DNA of 64,000 bases. Source: Ryuthela nishihirai. Its lineage: Eukaryota; Arthropoda; Arachnida; Araneae; Heptathelidae. Below are positions 22,939-35,044 of the stretch, one piece after another. Each line of letters begins with the position of its first letter. Within the stretch, counting starts at the first letter, position 1. The stretch covers positions 43,060,307-43,124,306 of the forward strand of contig JAWZYU010000020.1 in assembly GCA_038380435.1 (NCBI GenBank), written 5' to 3'. The position numbers and the translations under genes were made by a program. The notes below the pieces were generated by a model that was not told where the DNA came from, searched no databases, and saw nothing but the letters and a program-made list of their open reading frames with translations.

Positions 22939-23074
22939 AGTTATTCAGTGAGACTGTCCTACAAACGCCATCGCTTGAGTTGATAGTCCTCCATAAATCT
23001 GGATCATCCCCTGACCACAAATTGCTTTGGCCTCATCTAATTCAACGAAACCAACAGCATTATATAATTTATTG

Positions 23075-23430
23075 TTTGGGCTGTGGGTTTGCTCATTCCG
23101 TATCGCACCAGGCTCATAATCTGCAATTCCCAGGTTCGAATCCCACCTGGACTCGTATTGAGATTGATGTCACAGTTGGGCTTGGAAAGACCAACATTTG
23201 TTGGATGGGACGTTAAACCATGGCCTCCGTAGGGGAGCCACACAATGCGCACGTTAAACACGGGAACTATAAAAATAGTAAAAGGCTGGATGATTTGTCC
23301 GTTTCCTGATAACTGTCCCGTGGGGTCTATCCCTCAATCTTCTCTGAGCTCTTGGACTCCTTGTGACCTGGCCACTTAGCTCATTATGTTGTTCAGAAAT
23401 GTGCCTCTCAGAGGTAAAACATCCCAATTT
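23075..23430 (+). mobile_element. SINE-1, diverged copy with internal deletion
   Basis: The head reads GGCTCATAATCTGCAATTCC with CAT at the anticodon position. A deletion joins the head directly to GGGCTTGGAAAGACC. The 3' end reads GAGGTAAAACATCCCAAT. Confidence 0.8.
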
Positions 23431-23648
23431 ATTGTTGTTCATGATGACTGGGCCCGGAATTAGGAAACAATTGATTTGAAGGGAGGGGCAAGTGGCAAAA
23501 TCTAGTGGGGAAAAAGTGAATGGGGGGAGCAAGAGGTTGGATTGCCATTGCAGAATAACATTTCCCCACCTATTTCAAGATCTGTAAAAAGTTCTGGAAC
23601 AAATCGTAAAATACGCACAAATTTTATATATATATATATATTTTGCCT

Positions 23649-24119
23649 GGTCTGTAAATGGTAGCTAGGCATAAACTGGAAGGAGAGCTGTGTACCAATC
23701 CCTAGTGAGTATCCACAGAACCGGCGAGGTCTAGCACCTAATGTCCGACCCTGCCTTCTCGTGGTGCAGGCCGTTAATACCTTTCAAAAGAGATATTCTC
23801 TTTTGGAAGGAAACGGAAGGAGAGGGCTGCCAGTTCAATATGGCCTACTGATCTGGTCATCTATGGCCACTTTTTTCTTTTTTTTTTCAACCCTGCTGTG
23901 GAGTGGTCAACTTCACAGGGTCCTGGTGCTGACCATTTATACCTACCTGACTTTTTTATGGATTTGAGCTTGATTATGGATCTTGGACTTGCTGCACTAG
24001 TGGGCCTCTGTTGAGGGATTATCTGCCGCTGTGTTTTCTGTTTGCTTCTGGGTTTCCAGCCCTAAGTGAACAGAGGCATGGGATACCTTATATCAGCTGG
24101 TGGATAATCCTGATCAGAG
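23649..24119 (+). mobile_element. RTE LINE 5' UTR, plus-strand half of an inverted pair
   Basis: The sequence matches the LINE 5' end from GGTCTGTAAATGGTAGCTAG to ATCAGCTGGTGGATAATCCT, where it joins a minus-strand LINE segment. No endonuclease sequence is on this strand. Confidence 0.9.
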
Positions 24120-25237
24120 AGTCAGTACCAACTTTGGCATTGAAGTCACCTAGAACAAGGGTACTATCTCCTTTCTTGACAGAATTCAAAATATCCTGAA
24201 GTTGTCCGTAAAACCTATCCTCATCCTCATCGGCCTCCTCAGTGGGGGCATAACAGCAGATAAAATTCAAGTTTTTAATGCTTGTCTGAAATTTTGCTGT
24301 AAGAAACCTTTCATTAATGCACTCATATCCTAGAAGAGTATCACTAGCATGTCTGCTGAGCAGCAGACCCACGCCTTGGTGATGCTTTCCATCCTCCCTC
24401 CCTGTAAAGAGAAATTTAAAGTTATTTTTAAGTATCTCACCTTTACCTGTCCATCTGGTCTCTTGCAAGCCTAGAATATCTAGGTTATAGTGCTGGAATT
24501 CCTGCGTGAATACATCAAGAGAATAATCTCTATATGTCCTCACGTTCCACGTTCCTGCAGAGAGAAAATGATTAGTAGGATTTTTAAAGAAATTAGGTTT
24601 ATTGAGAGAGGGAATGCCGACAATATCAAACAGCCCCCTAATCGCAGATATTGGGCAAAGACTCGTTCCCCACCACTAAAGGCTGAAGCCATCTACACTG
24701 GAAGACTTCTTCCAATATAGAATTTGACGATGCCAATAGAAGCAAAGAGTTCAGGTGCCTGCGATGACCTCTGCTCAGGATCATCCACCAGCTGATAAAC
24801 ATATCCTGTGAATCTATTCACTTGGGGCTGTCAACCCACAAACAAGCAGAAAACACAGCGGAAGATTTTCCATCCACAGAAGCCCACCAGTGCAGCAAAA
24901 TCAGGATCCATAATCAAGCTCAGAGCCATACATAATTCAGTCCAATCCAATGGGTTTATATGGTCAGCACCAGGACCCTCTATGGTTGACCACTCCTCAG
25001 CAGAGTAGAAAAAAAAAGTAGTCAGAGTTGTCCAGATCAGTAGGTCACACTAATCTGGCAGCCCTGTCCTTCCGTTCACTACCACAAGAGAGTATCTCTT
25101 CTTAAAGGTATTAACGGTCTGCACCACGAGAAGGCGGGGCAGACATTAGGGGCTCGGCCTGGCCGGTTTTATGCATCATCACAGAGGATTGGCGCATAGC
25201 TCTGTTTCCAGTGATACCTAGCTACCATTTACAGACC
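24120..25237 (-). mobile_element. RTE LINE 5' part, minus-strand half of an inverted pair
   Basis: The minus strand runs from the LINE 5' end (GGTCTGTAAATGGTAGC at 25237) through the 5' UTR into the endonuclease coding region and stops at the junction at 24119/24120. The reverse transcriptase and tail are missing. Confidence 0.9.
24130..24543 (-). pseudogene. RTE AP endonuclease fragment
   Basis: The frame reads ILGLQETRWTGKG, GVGLLLSRHASD, CCYAPTEEADED and LVLGDFNAKVGTD, which are the N-terminal and central motifs of the LINE AP endonuclease, including the QETR glutamate and GDFN. The open frame continues across the inversion junction into antisense 5' UTR (SLIRIIHQLI), so its end is not natural. 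The His-containing SDH motif and the reverse transcriptase are missing. Confidence 0.85.
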
Positions 25238-26477
25238 CTGAGAATACCATGTTAGAATGAAATGTAGTGATACAGATAATTTCATGTAGAGTATGCATTC
25301 AAACGAGAAATTTACAGAATTATAACCAAGACCATTAGTGGATTTTGAAGTCCAGGGGTCCTAACAGGAACAACATTTAGTTCTTAATAAAACTAAATCC
25401 GCCTCTGACAAAGCTAACATTTAACAACGGTTAAAAAATGGCGTTTCAACATTCGAGAAACTGCGCAAGAAATTTATATTTTTCCCCTTTATGTCAAAGC
25501 AAAAATATTAATAAGTTTGGCAAAAAAATTCTGAAAGAAATAAAATCGAAATATTTCCATCTGTTCAGTATTCAAATATTGGAATAACGCAGAAGAACCA
25601 AAAACAATCGTTTCGTTTTCATTTTTCATTGATGTAGTTTTGAACGAAGTTTTTGCGTGAAACGAATAAAACAAATACACATGATATTTAAGGTTTCCTC
25701 CTCCCCTGTGTTGGTTATCTTAAAAAAGGCCTCACGCGATGGGATAATTGTTCGCACCGCCACCTACAGAAGTGTGCATCAGACATGTAATCTTTCCAAC
25801 ACCTTCGATTCCAACGTTAGTAACTCCAGCAAAGTTTTAAGCACTTTAAAAAGAACTCTGAAAAGTATGCTGTCATTCGCCAGAGGTATCGATCGATTGT
25901 CTCGAGTGCTAGGAGATGTAATCCGTCATCTTAAGTTCGTAAATCCTTGGATTCAGAGTTGGAAATGATAAACGAGTACACTTCACTTGAAGTGGAAGAA
26001 GCGAGTTTTCAGATTAGTACTTCGGAAGTTTACTTTTCGTGTTGTTATCACTTGCAAGCGCTAATCTCATTTCGCCATTCTAGCATCTATTACAGATCTG
26101 AAATTGCATAATAATCTCTCTTCTCTTGAAAGTCTTTTCTAAAACAATCCCACCTTCTCTCAGGAATGCGAGGGGAAATAATCAGACCGTCGTCTCAAAT
26201 CCATTATTCGCCACATATCGATTAGCAAGTATTTCCATTTTATTGCATTTGGAAAAAAAGATGTTTTCTAGTGGGAGCAAAATACGTTTCTGAAATCAGT
26301 TGTTATCTGAATTTTGAAGAGCACGAAAATATAGGGTGGTGATGTGTGAAAGATGAATTATTCGCAGCGAAATTAACACGTTTCTAGAGCGCATAAGTTA
26401 TGAAAATCGCAGTGATTTTATTTCAGATCTGCGTTTTCTATTCGGGTAAATTTAGAAGTGGCGACTTCAGAGAACAC
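25238..26477. other. Unassigned DNA with one 103-codon open frame
   Basis: The plus-strand frame at 25657-25968 reads FARGIDRLSRVLGDVIRHLK near its end and is preceded by a pyrimidine-rich stretch (GGTTTCCTCCTCCCCTGTGT). I do not recognise the product. It could be an exon or a chance frame. Confidence 0.3.
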
Positions 26478-26520
26478 CAGGCATCTGGATAGTCTGTGCA
26501 TGTTAAATAACACATTGGAT

Positions 26521-29500
26521 GGTCATCTATGGCCACTTTTTTCCTTTTTTTCAACCCTGCTGAGGAGTGGTCAACTTCACAGGGTCCTGGTGCTGACCAT
26601 TTATACCTACTAGACTGGACTTGTTTATGGATTTGAGCTTGATTATGGATCCTGGACTTGCTGCACTGGTGGGGCCTCTGTTGAGGGAGAGTCTGCCGCT
26701 GTGTTTTCTGTTTGCTTCTGGGTTGCCAGCTCTAAGTGAACAGAGGCATGGGATACCTTATATCAGCTGGTGGATAATCCTAATCAGAGGCCATCGCAGG
26801 TACCTGAACCTTACTTAGCTAGTTGGGCATCGTCAAGCCTAAACTGGAGTAATGTGTCTCAGGCAGGCCATATGGTTCTTGAAAAAGTCCACTTGAAAAG
26901 GTGGTGCCTGAAGTTCCTACCAGCATCGGTGACTTCAGCCTTTAGCAGAGGAGGAACAGGTCTTTGTCCCATGTCTGCGATCAGGGGGCTGTTTGATATT
27001 GTTGGCCCTACCAATCTCAATAAACCTAATTTCTTTAAAAATCCTACTAATCATTTTCTCTCTGCAGGAACGTGGAACGTGAGGACATTACATAGAGATT
27101 ATTCTCTTGATGTCCTCATGCAGGAATTCCAGCGCTATAACCTAGATATTCTAGGCTTGCAAGAGACCAGATGGACAGGTAAAGGTCAGATACTTAAAAA
27201 TAACTTTAAATTTCTCTTTACAGGGAGGGAGGATGGAAAGCATCACCAAGGCGTGGGTCTGCTGCTCAGCAGACATGCTAGTGATGCTCTTCTAGGATAT
27301 GAGTGCATTAATGAAAGGTTTCTTACAGCAAAATTTCAGACAAGTATTAAAGACTTGAATGTTATCTGCTGTTATGCCCCCACTGAGGATTCTGATGAGG
27401 ATGAGAAGGATAGGTTTTACAGACAACTTCAAGATATTTTGAATTCTGTCAAGAAAGGAGATATTACCCTTGTTCTTGGTGACTTCAATACCAAAGTTGG
27501 TACTGACTCTGACCTTTGGGGAGGAGTAATAGGCCCTTTCGGTATTGGTAGCTGCAATGGCAATGGGCAACGTCTCCTACAGGTAAGTAAACTAAATGGT
27601 TTCAGAATAACTAACACATATTACAAACACCGCGACATATATAAATACACATGGGTTTCACCTGATGGGCTGCATAAGAATATGATTGATTATATATTAA
27701 TTAACAGCAAATGGGCTAGTTCTGTTAGAAATACCAGGGCATATAGGGGAGCTGAAATTGGATCTGACTATTACCTTGTTAAAAGTGTCTTGCAACTTAA
27801 ACTTAAAAAGTGTTGTGCTAGGGTTAAAAAATTTACCTTTAATACTGAAGCTCTGAAAGACCCAGTTATAGCTAAAGCTTACCATGATAGGTTACTTAGT
27901 CAATATGACAGTCATGGTTTGCTTAATACTGAAGTTGAGGAAGAATGGGGCCATTTTAAACAGGCTTTTTTGGAAACTAACAGTACTCTTTTAGGGAAAA
28001 AGGAGCAGAGGAGGCAGAATTATTTAAGTGATAAGGCACTTGAGCTTATTTCAGAAAGAAGGAACTGCAGGAATGTCCTTAATCAGTACCCTACTAGTCC
28101 TAATAGAAAGCATTACAAAGAACTTAATAAACGTGTAAAAAATCAGTTAGCTACTGATAAGAATCTTTGGCTTGATGGCTTTGCTGACAAAGCTGAGGAG
28201 GCAGTTAGACAGCACAACAGCAGAGAGCTGTACCAGATAGTTAATGTTTTGTGTGGTAGAAAACGAACAGGTATACAGGGATTGAAGGATAAACAAGGCA
28301 AGGTTATAGAAGGTGAGGATTCTGTCATGGCTAGGTGGGCTGAGCATTTCAGTGATGTTCTAAACAATGTGGTTAGTTCTACTCCCATTGTTTGCAATGA
28401 TGATAGATGCATTGTTGGCTTTAATGTTGGCCCTATAACACAATCTGAAGTTAGTTTGGCTATTTCTAAACTTAAACTTCATAAATCCCCAGGGGTGGAT
28501 GAAATTACTACGGAAATGCTCAGAGCTGGGAATGTTTCAATTACCATTTGGATGACTGAAATTTTGAATAACTTTTATGATAAAGGCATTTGTTCCTAAA
28601 GATTTTACCAGAGCTATTATTATCCCTATTTTCAAAAAAGGTGATCGCAGTTCTTGTGATAACTATAGGGGTATCAGCCTACTCTCCGTTCCAGGTAAAG
28701 TTCTTTCCATGATTGTGCTTAATAGAATTAAGAATCTGGTTGACAGGCAATTGCGTGATGAGCAATGTGGATTCAGAAGTGGTAGGTGATGTGTAGATCA
28801 GATATTTTCACTTAGGCAGATTCTTGAGAAATGTTTAGAGTTTCAGAAACCTTTGGTTGCTAGCTTTGTTGATTTCAAAAAGGCTTTCGACTCTGTTGAT
28901 CGTCATAATTTGTGGTTGATTGTGAGATCATATGGTATACCAGACAAGTTAGTTAACATAATGAAAGCTCTCTATAATAACACTGAGTCATGTGTGAGAG
29001 TTGGTAAGTCTTGTAGCAATTGGTTTAGCATTACTTCTGGTGTTCGACAAGGGTGCATTTTGTCTCCTTTTCTCTTTAGTTTGGTTGTTGATTAAGTTAT
29101 GCGAAATTCACTTCAAGGGAAAGCTTTTGGCCTTAAATGGGCTGGAGATACGAAAATTTCTGATTTAGATTATGCTGATGATTTAGCCCTTTTGGCAAAT
29201 GATGTTGATGAGATGAACTCTTTCATTCGAACTGTTGATGAGACTGGTAGTACAGTAGGTTTGGTTATAAACAGAGAGAAAACTAAAGTGATGAAAATTG
29301 GTCAGGCAGGTTGTGATTCAGTTAATCTGAATGGTTGCAGTCTTGAGCAGGTGTCACAGTTTAATTACCTTGGGAGCTGCGTAACTGATACTGGTGATGT
29401 GCGGCATAAGATTAACAGACGAATAGGTATTGCTGCCTGGACTTTTAAGAATCTATGGAGATTATGGAGAAATAGGCGTATACACCTAAAGACTAAAATT

Positions 29501-29980
29501 AGACTGTATAATAGTTTGGTTCTTTCTAGGGTTAGTTATGGTAGTGAAACTTGGACACTGTGTAAGCAAGATAACAGGAAACTATATGCTTTTGATTCTA
29601 GATGCTTACGCAGTATCTTGGGTATTAGGTGGTTTAACTTTGTAACTAATGATGAGGTTAGGCAAAGGAGTCTGCAACCTCCTTTAAGCAGCATATTGTG
29701 CAGAGAGAGACCCGCTGGTTTGGCCATGTTGCCCGTATGGATAATTATAGATTGGTGAATAGGGTTATGAACAGTGTGCCTAGAGGCCTCAGAAGGAGGG
29801 GGAGACCTAGGATGCGGTGGGCAGACAATGTCAAACAGGACCTTGTTAGAATTGGAGTACAGTGGCCGGATGCAGCAGATGTAGCTCAGGACAGATATGC
29901 TTGGAGAATTAAACTGCGCGGTCTGGTTGGACCTCCGTAGCCCATGGCTGCTTGAGGATGATGATGATGATGATGATGAT
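26521..29980 (+). mobile_element. RTE LINE, slightly 5'-truncated
   Basis: The copy begins inside the 5' UTR at GGTCATCTATGGCCAC and runs to the (GAT)n tail at about 29956-29980. It shares GGATGG-type bases with the target at both junctions, so the exact target duplication is ambiguous. Confidence 0.92.
26900..29940 (+). pseudogene. RTE endonuclease-reverse transcriptase, broken
   Basis: The first frame is open to 28599 (upstream ATG at 26770; conserved sequence begins near 26930). It contains AP endonuclease motifs TWNVRTLHR, QETRWTGKG, CCYAPTEDSDED, LGDFNTKVG, MIDYILINS and GSDYYLVKS, followed by the linker. The usual His of the SDH motif is Tyr here (GSDHYLVKS in the copy at 43107). An extra base near 28585 shifts the frame before the reverse transcriptase. 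Stops follow at about 28788 (TGA in place of GGA) and 29093 (TAA). The reverse transcriptase shows FVDFKKAFDSVDR, SGVRQGCILSPFLFSLV and LDYADDLALLA. A further frameshift near 29710 precedes the C-terminal RRGRPRMRWADNVKQDL. The stop TAG at 29938-29940 is followed by a roughly 15-base 3' UTR and the tail. Confidence 0.9.
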
Positions 29981-30132
29981 GGCCTTGACAGAAGGCTACC
30001 ATCTGTCACCCAACACCTGTTCAGTGGGTCACCTTCCTTCAACCTTCTCTGAGCCCTTGGGGTCCACGTAACCTGCCCATTTAGCCCATTCTATGTAATA
30101 AAGTGATGCTCAGAGCTAAAGCAACCCAATCC

Positions 30133-30270
30133 ATTGTGTGAAAAAAAAGGTGTCGCTGAGAGGTAAAATAACCTTTTCTCTGCCGAGTTCTGAGACTTCA
30201 GAGCATATGTGATACTGCCATTTAGGCTACTGTCGGCAAAAATTGTCTTTCAAGTTAAAACAGCTCAACA
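30133..30270 (+). mobile_element. SINE-1 3'-end fragments
   Basis: Two diverged pieces follow each other: ATTGTGTG...GAGAGGTAAAATAACC and then a TCTGCCGAGTTCTGAGAC...AAAACAGCTCAAC block. Both match the SINE-1 3' third. Confidence 0.55.
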
Positions 30271-31684
30271 TAATCTGTAAAAACATTTAAAATAATTCAC
30301 TTATTATATGAAACTCTACACCACAAAGAAGAAAGTCAGAGCATTATCACAAGAAAAGCAATCAAAGATATAAGCAAATATGACTTCATAAAAAATAAAG
30401 TGAAAATTCTGGTTCGGAAGCAATACTCATTAGAATGCTTTCAAAGAAGATGAAGTATGTGTTTTACAATCGAAGATGTAAAACGAAAAATATTAAAAAA
30501 AAACTTGTAAAGGAAGCAAAGCAAAATAAAAATTTTAATCATTGAAAAAACAAAAGAGACACTAAAAGAGAAATGGAACCCAGAATAAGTTAGGAAGCTA
30601 AAAAAATGATCATAGCTACATGAGCGAATTAAATATTACAGGAAGAAACAGAAAATTTATCATGTAAGACTCCTCGGTGTAATTTAAATCAACATAATAC
30701 GAAAAGAAACAAACTCAAGAATTGAGAAATAAATCAAATGTGATGAATGAAAGCCACCAGAAACAGAGTGTGGATGACACGTGACAGGAAGACGCCGGAT
30801 CCAATGTTTTATTCATCTGCTGTGCGGTTTCACATCGTGGAGTTCGGCCCAAGACAGAGGTTCCTGGAGAGAGAGAAATGAGTGCAACGTGTTTGCGGTA
30901 ATTGTGGTTCTGGAGTCCTCATAAGGTTCGTTTACCCTTATCGATCATTAACCCGGTGTCTAAAGAGATCTGCCACTCTCACTGAATATTTACTTTCATG
31001 CACGCGTGGAAATGCGATTCAAAGTCTTCTCAGCCTTTGACACCTCAGTAGGAAAGCTAATAAATGAACAGTAAGAAAAGGAAAGATATTAAGGAAGAGG
31101 ATTGTACATAAAAACGATGTTCAGGAGATTGCAAACAGAAAGCATTTGTGTTGGAAGTAAAATAATTTTCTCGATCGCTTAAATAATGAAACAAGAAGTT
31201 TAATTCGCGTTTTGAATTTACCAGTTTTCCTTGGATTTTTAAGTTTTAGACAGCTGTTATTTTCCATGTCGGTGTTCGAAGACAGTTGCGAACAATAGCA
31301 GGATATATCTAGAGTCAAAGTTATGATTTCCGTTAATTACTTCGAAGCGGGGCCTAAACCTTTTCGATCAAATATACTCAAAATTCAGTTTTTGAATTAA
31401 TTAATTTTTGTTTTGAAGACTTTAAAGAAGAATTGAAATTTATGCTTTTAGTTATTTTCTTACACTCGTCGAAATAAATTTGAAAATAACGGAATTAATT
31501 GAAACGACTATGCGTTCCATTCATTGATTAGAAAAATCACTGATAAAATTTCATTTTAATGAAAAGTTTGGAAATATTTATATGCACTGTTTTTGAACTC
31601 TGTCATTAAGTTTTTCTAATATACACTTTCAATTCTGACCTAACAGAATAATGTGAAATATTGTTCAAACTTTTAAAGCCTCCT
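30271..31684. other. Unassigned AT-rich DNA
   Basis: No gene or defined repeat is visible. Confidence 0.5.
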
Positions 31685-32420
31685 GGATCTTGAACATCTT
31701 TTCGTGCGCCCTTTCAGCTTGATGATTTTTCCAAATGACTCTTTGAATTTGATGATCTGCACATGAGTTGTTTCACTTCATCATCTTTCACCCTTCAAAT
31801 TTAATAAATTTTGCGTGCACCCCTTTGAGCATAATTATCTTCGTGAGTTTCTTTTCAGCTTGATGATCTCTTACTAGTCCGCTTTAAGACTGGTGATCTT
31901 CTCTCGTACCTTTAATGCTTGATGATTCCTCCACACATCACTTTCAGCCTAATGATTTTTCGTATACCCCTGAGCTTAACTATCTTTCCAAGCACCACTT
32001 TGAACTCAATTTTCTCGCTCCCATTCAACTTGATGGTTTTCGTTTTTCGGGTGTCCTTTTGAGTTTAAATGTTTTTACCTCATCCTTTTGATCTTGATGA
32101 TCTTCTTTCTACTCTTTGAGCTTTATGATCTTTTGTGTCTCACTCAGTAAAATTGTTTTTTTAGCCATACTTCGACTTGATCTTTTCGGTTCTCTTTGAG
32201 CTTGATGACTTTCACCTACGTCTTTTTAAGTGTGATTATCTTCATGAACCCACTTGAGGTTCAAGATCTTATCTCTTTGTGATTGACGACCATCCTCCGT
32301 GCCCCTTTGAATTTGATTATTTTCCCTTATACCCTTTGATCTTGATGAGTTTGATAATGATGATATTTCAAAACTCCCCTTTGAGTTTGATTATGTTTTG
32401 TTCCATCCTTGTTCTTGACT
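31685..32420. repeat. Degenerate minisatellite around TTTGAGCTTGATGATCTT
   Basis: A motif close to CCCCTTTGAGCTTGATGATC recurs about every 33-50 bases through the interval, with much substitution and length variation. Examples are TTTCAGCTTGATGATTTTTC near 31715 and TTTGATCTTGATGATC near 32086. No frame is kept. Confidence 0.75.
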
Positions 32421-32485
32421 TATAAATATTACGGCTAGTATTAGACTTTGGCTCTATTATCATCTCAGGTGAATTACTGGAAAAG

Positions 32486-32859
32486 CTGGGGGCCAAGTGG
32501 CTCAGTCGGTAGCGCGCCAGTCTCGTAATCTGCAGTTTCCAGGTTCAAGTCCCACCTGGGCAGCACTGAGGTTTATCTCCGCAAAACTTCCCGCTCTATC
32601 CTCAGTCAGTAGGGGACATAGATGGGCTTGGAGAGCCCGCCGTCCTTCGGATGGAACATTAAACCATGGCCCTTGTGCAGTAGAACCGCATACTATGCAC
32701 GTCAAAGAACACGCTGGATGGTCTTGACGGGAGACTACTATCTGTCTCCTAACAAATTTCCAGTGACTCTATTCCTCCAACCTTCTCTGACCTCTCGGGG
32801 TCTTTGTGACCTGGCCATTAGCCCATTTTGTAAAGAAAAAAAGTGCCGCTCATAGGTCA
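32486..32859 (+). mobile_element. SINE-1, nearly full length, diverged
   Basis: The head (GTGGCTCAGTCGGTAGCGCG, GGTTCAAGTCC), the body and a 3' end at GTGCCGCTCATAGGTC are present. The terminal AAAACAACCC block is missing. Confidence 0.85.
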
Positions 32860-33404
32860 TACCTCTACAATAGTCCTCCTCCCCGACGCGAAAAGATTTC
32901 TGGATTATAGATAAAATTCACAGAAGAGAAACTTGATTCTCACAAAAACATTTGACCACTGTTGAATGTTCAAGAAGCATGTCTGCACTAACTTCGATGT
33001 TTGATCTACACAAACAATCTCAGTAGTATAGGCTTAAACAAATATTTGCAATCTCAACTCATTGCAAAACATGCAGACCACGTTAAATCTCTACATTCAA
33101 CACAAGAAAAAGGACAAAACTGAAAGGTTTCAGATTTTCAAACAGTGAAAGTAAACTCTGAAAGTCTATAAAACAGTATTCCTTCTTCTTGTAACCATAC
33201 TGTTGCCTACATTTTTACAAAAGATGCCCGTCTCTGTTAAAACGTTTTGGGACCTAGGGTCACTATGTTATTTACTCCAGTTAAGAAAATAAACAGCATG
33301 AAAACATGCCATACCAGGTGAAGAAACATCTTCGTAAAAGTACGAAAAGCAAACCTGAACACATGATTACGTTGTGCATAGTTTCCAGGATGTTGTGTTG
33401 TCAT

Positions 33405-33500
33405 TTTGCTGAGATCTCGCCTTCCTGATAGATCTCTATGGCGCATTAAACTGACAGCCTCATGTGGGATCTCTGTAGTAAACAGCTGCTTGAGGGGAAT
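33405..33500 (+). mobile_element. SINE-2, 5'-truncated
   Basis: Only the 3' half is present: TTTGCTGAGATCTCGCCTTC, TTAAACTGACAGCC and AACAGCTGCTTGAGGGG. Confidence 0.8.
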
Positions 33501-35044
33501 CTATATTTCGTAACTAAAAAGAGCACAATTTAAAATTCACCGACCAGGCAAAAATATATAAGAAATAATTATATCACAAATCATTAACGACTATGTAATG
33601 CTTCGCTTAAAATCAGAAATGTTAAAGATAACTTACAGTGAAAATACGCTTTTTTTTAGTGTAAGTATATCTCGCTTTCAAGAACGGCCTGACGATATAA
33701 GCGAATTAGGAGGTCGCCTAGTAAAATGAACCAACAAATTCGGTGAAAAATATCGAATTTAAAAAAATGAAAATGAAAGGAAAAAACATAATGAAAATCA
33801 AAACTTAAAGTAAGTTATATTTTAAGAACACTGAGTGTGTTTTATTCGGGTCATTTCATAAATACAAGTTTAATGAAGAATTTTCTTATTCCTTTATATA
33901 TTGGACATACAGGTATTGGGCAGAAAAACGGAAATAGTTCCATGTTATCTCAATTGAAAAATACATTCAGAACTCAATAGCTTTTTCAATATGATCTTTA
34001 ACGAAAAATATCTCTAAGAATAAATTAAATATCTCAATCAAATCTATCTAAATCACGATTTTAAATAATATTTCTTCAATATTCAAAGAGTTATTATTAT
34101 ATTCTAAACGCTATATAATATTTAACAGGCTACAAGAAATTGATCCCAAAATTTAATTAAAACAGATTAAGAAATCAGAGATTATTGTTGATACTAGTGG
34201 AGTAATTGCACCCAGCACTAATCTCTTAATCAGTTTTAACTAAATTTCGGGGTCAATGTTTTGTAGCTTGTTAAATATTCCACATAAATCGCAACAGACT
34301 TCTTTTCAGTGCTCATTACTCTGTAATGTTTAATTTCATTATCCAAATCCATGAAAGCATTAAAATTCCTATTCACCATAGGGGATACATGAATGATAGA
34401 TATTATCCAACTACACTAAATCGGTAATTGTTATCTCAACTGGGATCTCGAATCGAAAACTTGACTCGGTATTAAAACTGCGTTAAACATGATTTTGAGA
34501 TAAATGTGGAATATCTCTGCAGTGCGGAAAGTAAATACATGAGGTAAAAATCATGCCAACGTAAATTCTCTGAAGATATCTGGTTGTTTAATAACAAAAT
34601 CTCTGATGAGTTATAAAATTTTTTAAAAGTTATTTCTCTTTAATCACGTCTATTGATTCTGTCCACTTTTCCAACGACTTATTCTCTACTGGGCCAAGAA
34701 AATAGTACCCAGAATTTTACAGGTTCTCTTAATTTATGAATTTGAAAACCCTTAATCGAATAGAAAGCACCAAATATAAACAGGTTCCTCATTTATCAGG
34801 TTTCGCTGCATAAATGTGAAATCGGTTAACAAAATGATTCTTTGAACATCGATGAAATGTAATCTTTTCAAATCTCAATGCTGGGTTTTCAAAGACTTTC
34901 GAATCCAAAGGAGTCTTTCTCTTCAGGTTAAGGTTTATTTTACCAAGACAACCTGATATTCCCAGGTTGGCGTCCCGCTATAGCTGAGTTCAGAATTTCT
35001 CCTCTAATCCTCATTTTGTCCTTGATGAGAAACGAAACACTTGT
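33501..35044. other. Unassigned AT-rich DNA with an inverted-repeat element
   Basis: Apart from the inverted repeat at 34117-34279, annotated separately, nothing gene-like or repeat-like is defined. Confidence 0.5.
34117..34279. mobile_element. Imperfect inverted-repeat element, possible MITE
   Basis: The left arm (AATATTTAACAGGCTACAAG..., about 34117-34180) pairs imperfectly with the right arm (about 34218-34279, ending GTAGCTTGTTAAATATT). Arms are about 60 bp around a short spacer. No target duplication is clear, so the element class is unknown. Confidence 0.6.

Larger units (their letters stand above)
26478..30132 (+). mobile_element. SINE-1 split by an RTE LINE
   Basis: SINE-1 sequence GTTAAATAACACATTGGATGG ends at 26522 and the remainder resumes at 29981 with GGCCTTGACAGAAGGCTACC, ending GCAACCCAATCC. 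The LINE lies between the two parts, so the SINE-1 is older. The SINE-1 head is missing. Confidence 0.82.

Noticed and set aside
27040..27085. A 3' splice site (TTTTCTCTCTGCAG) just before the LINE endonuclease
   Set aside because: The equivalent site in the copy at 43240 ends CCATAG, and no matching donor was found. The tract is more simply part of the LINE sequence.
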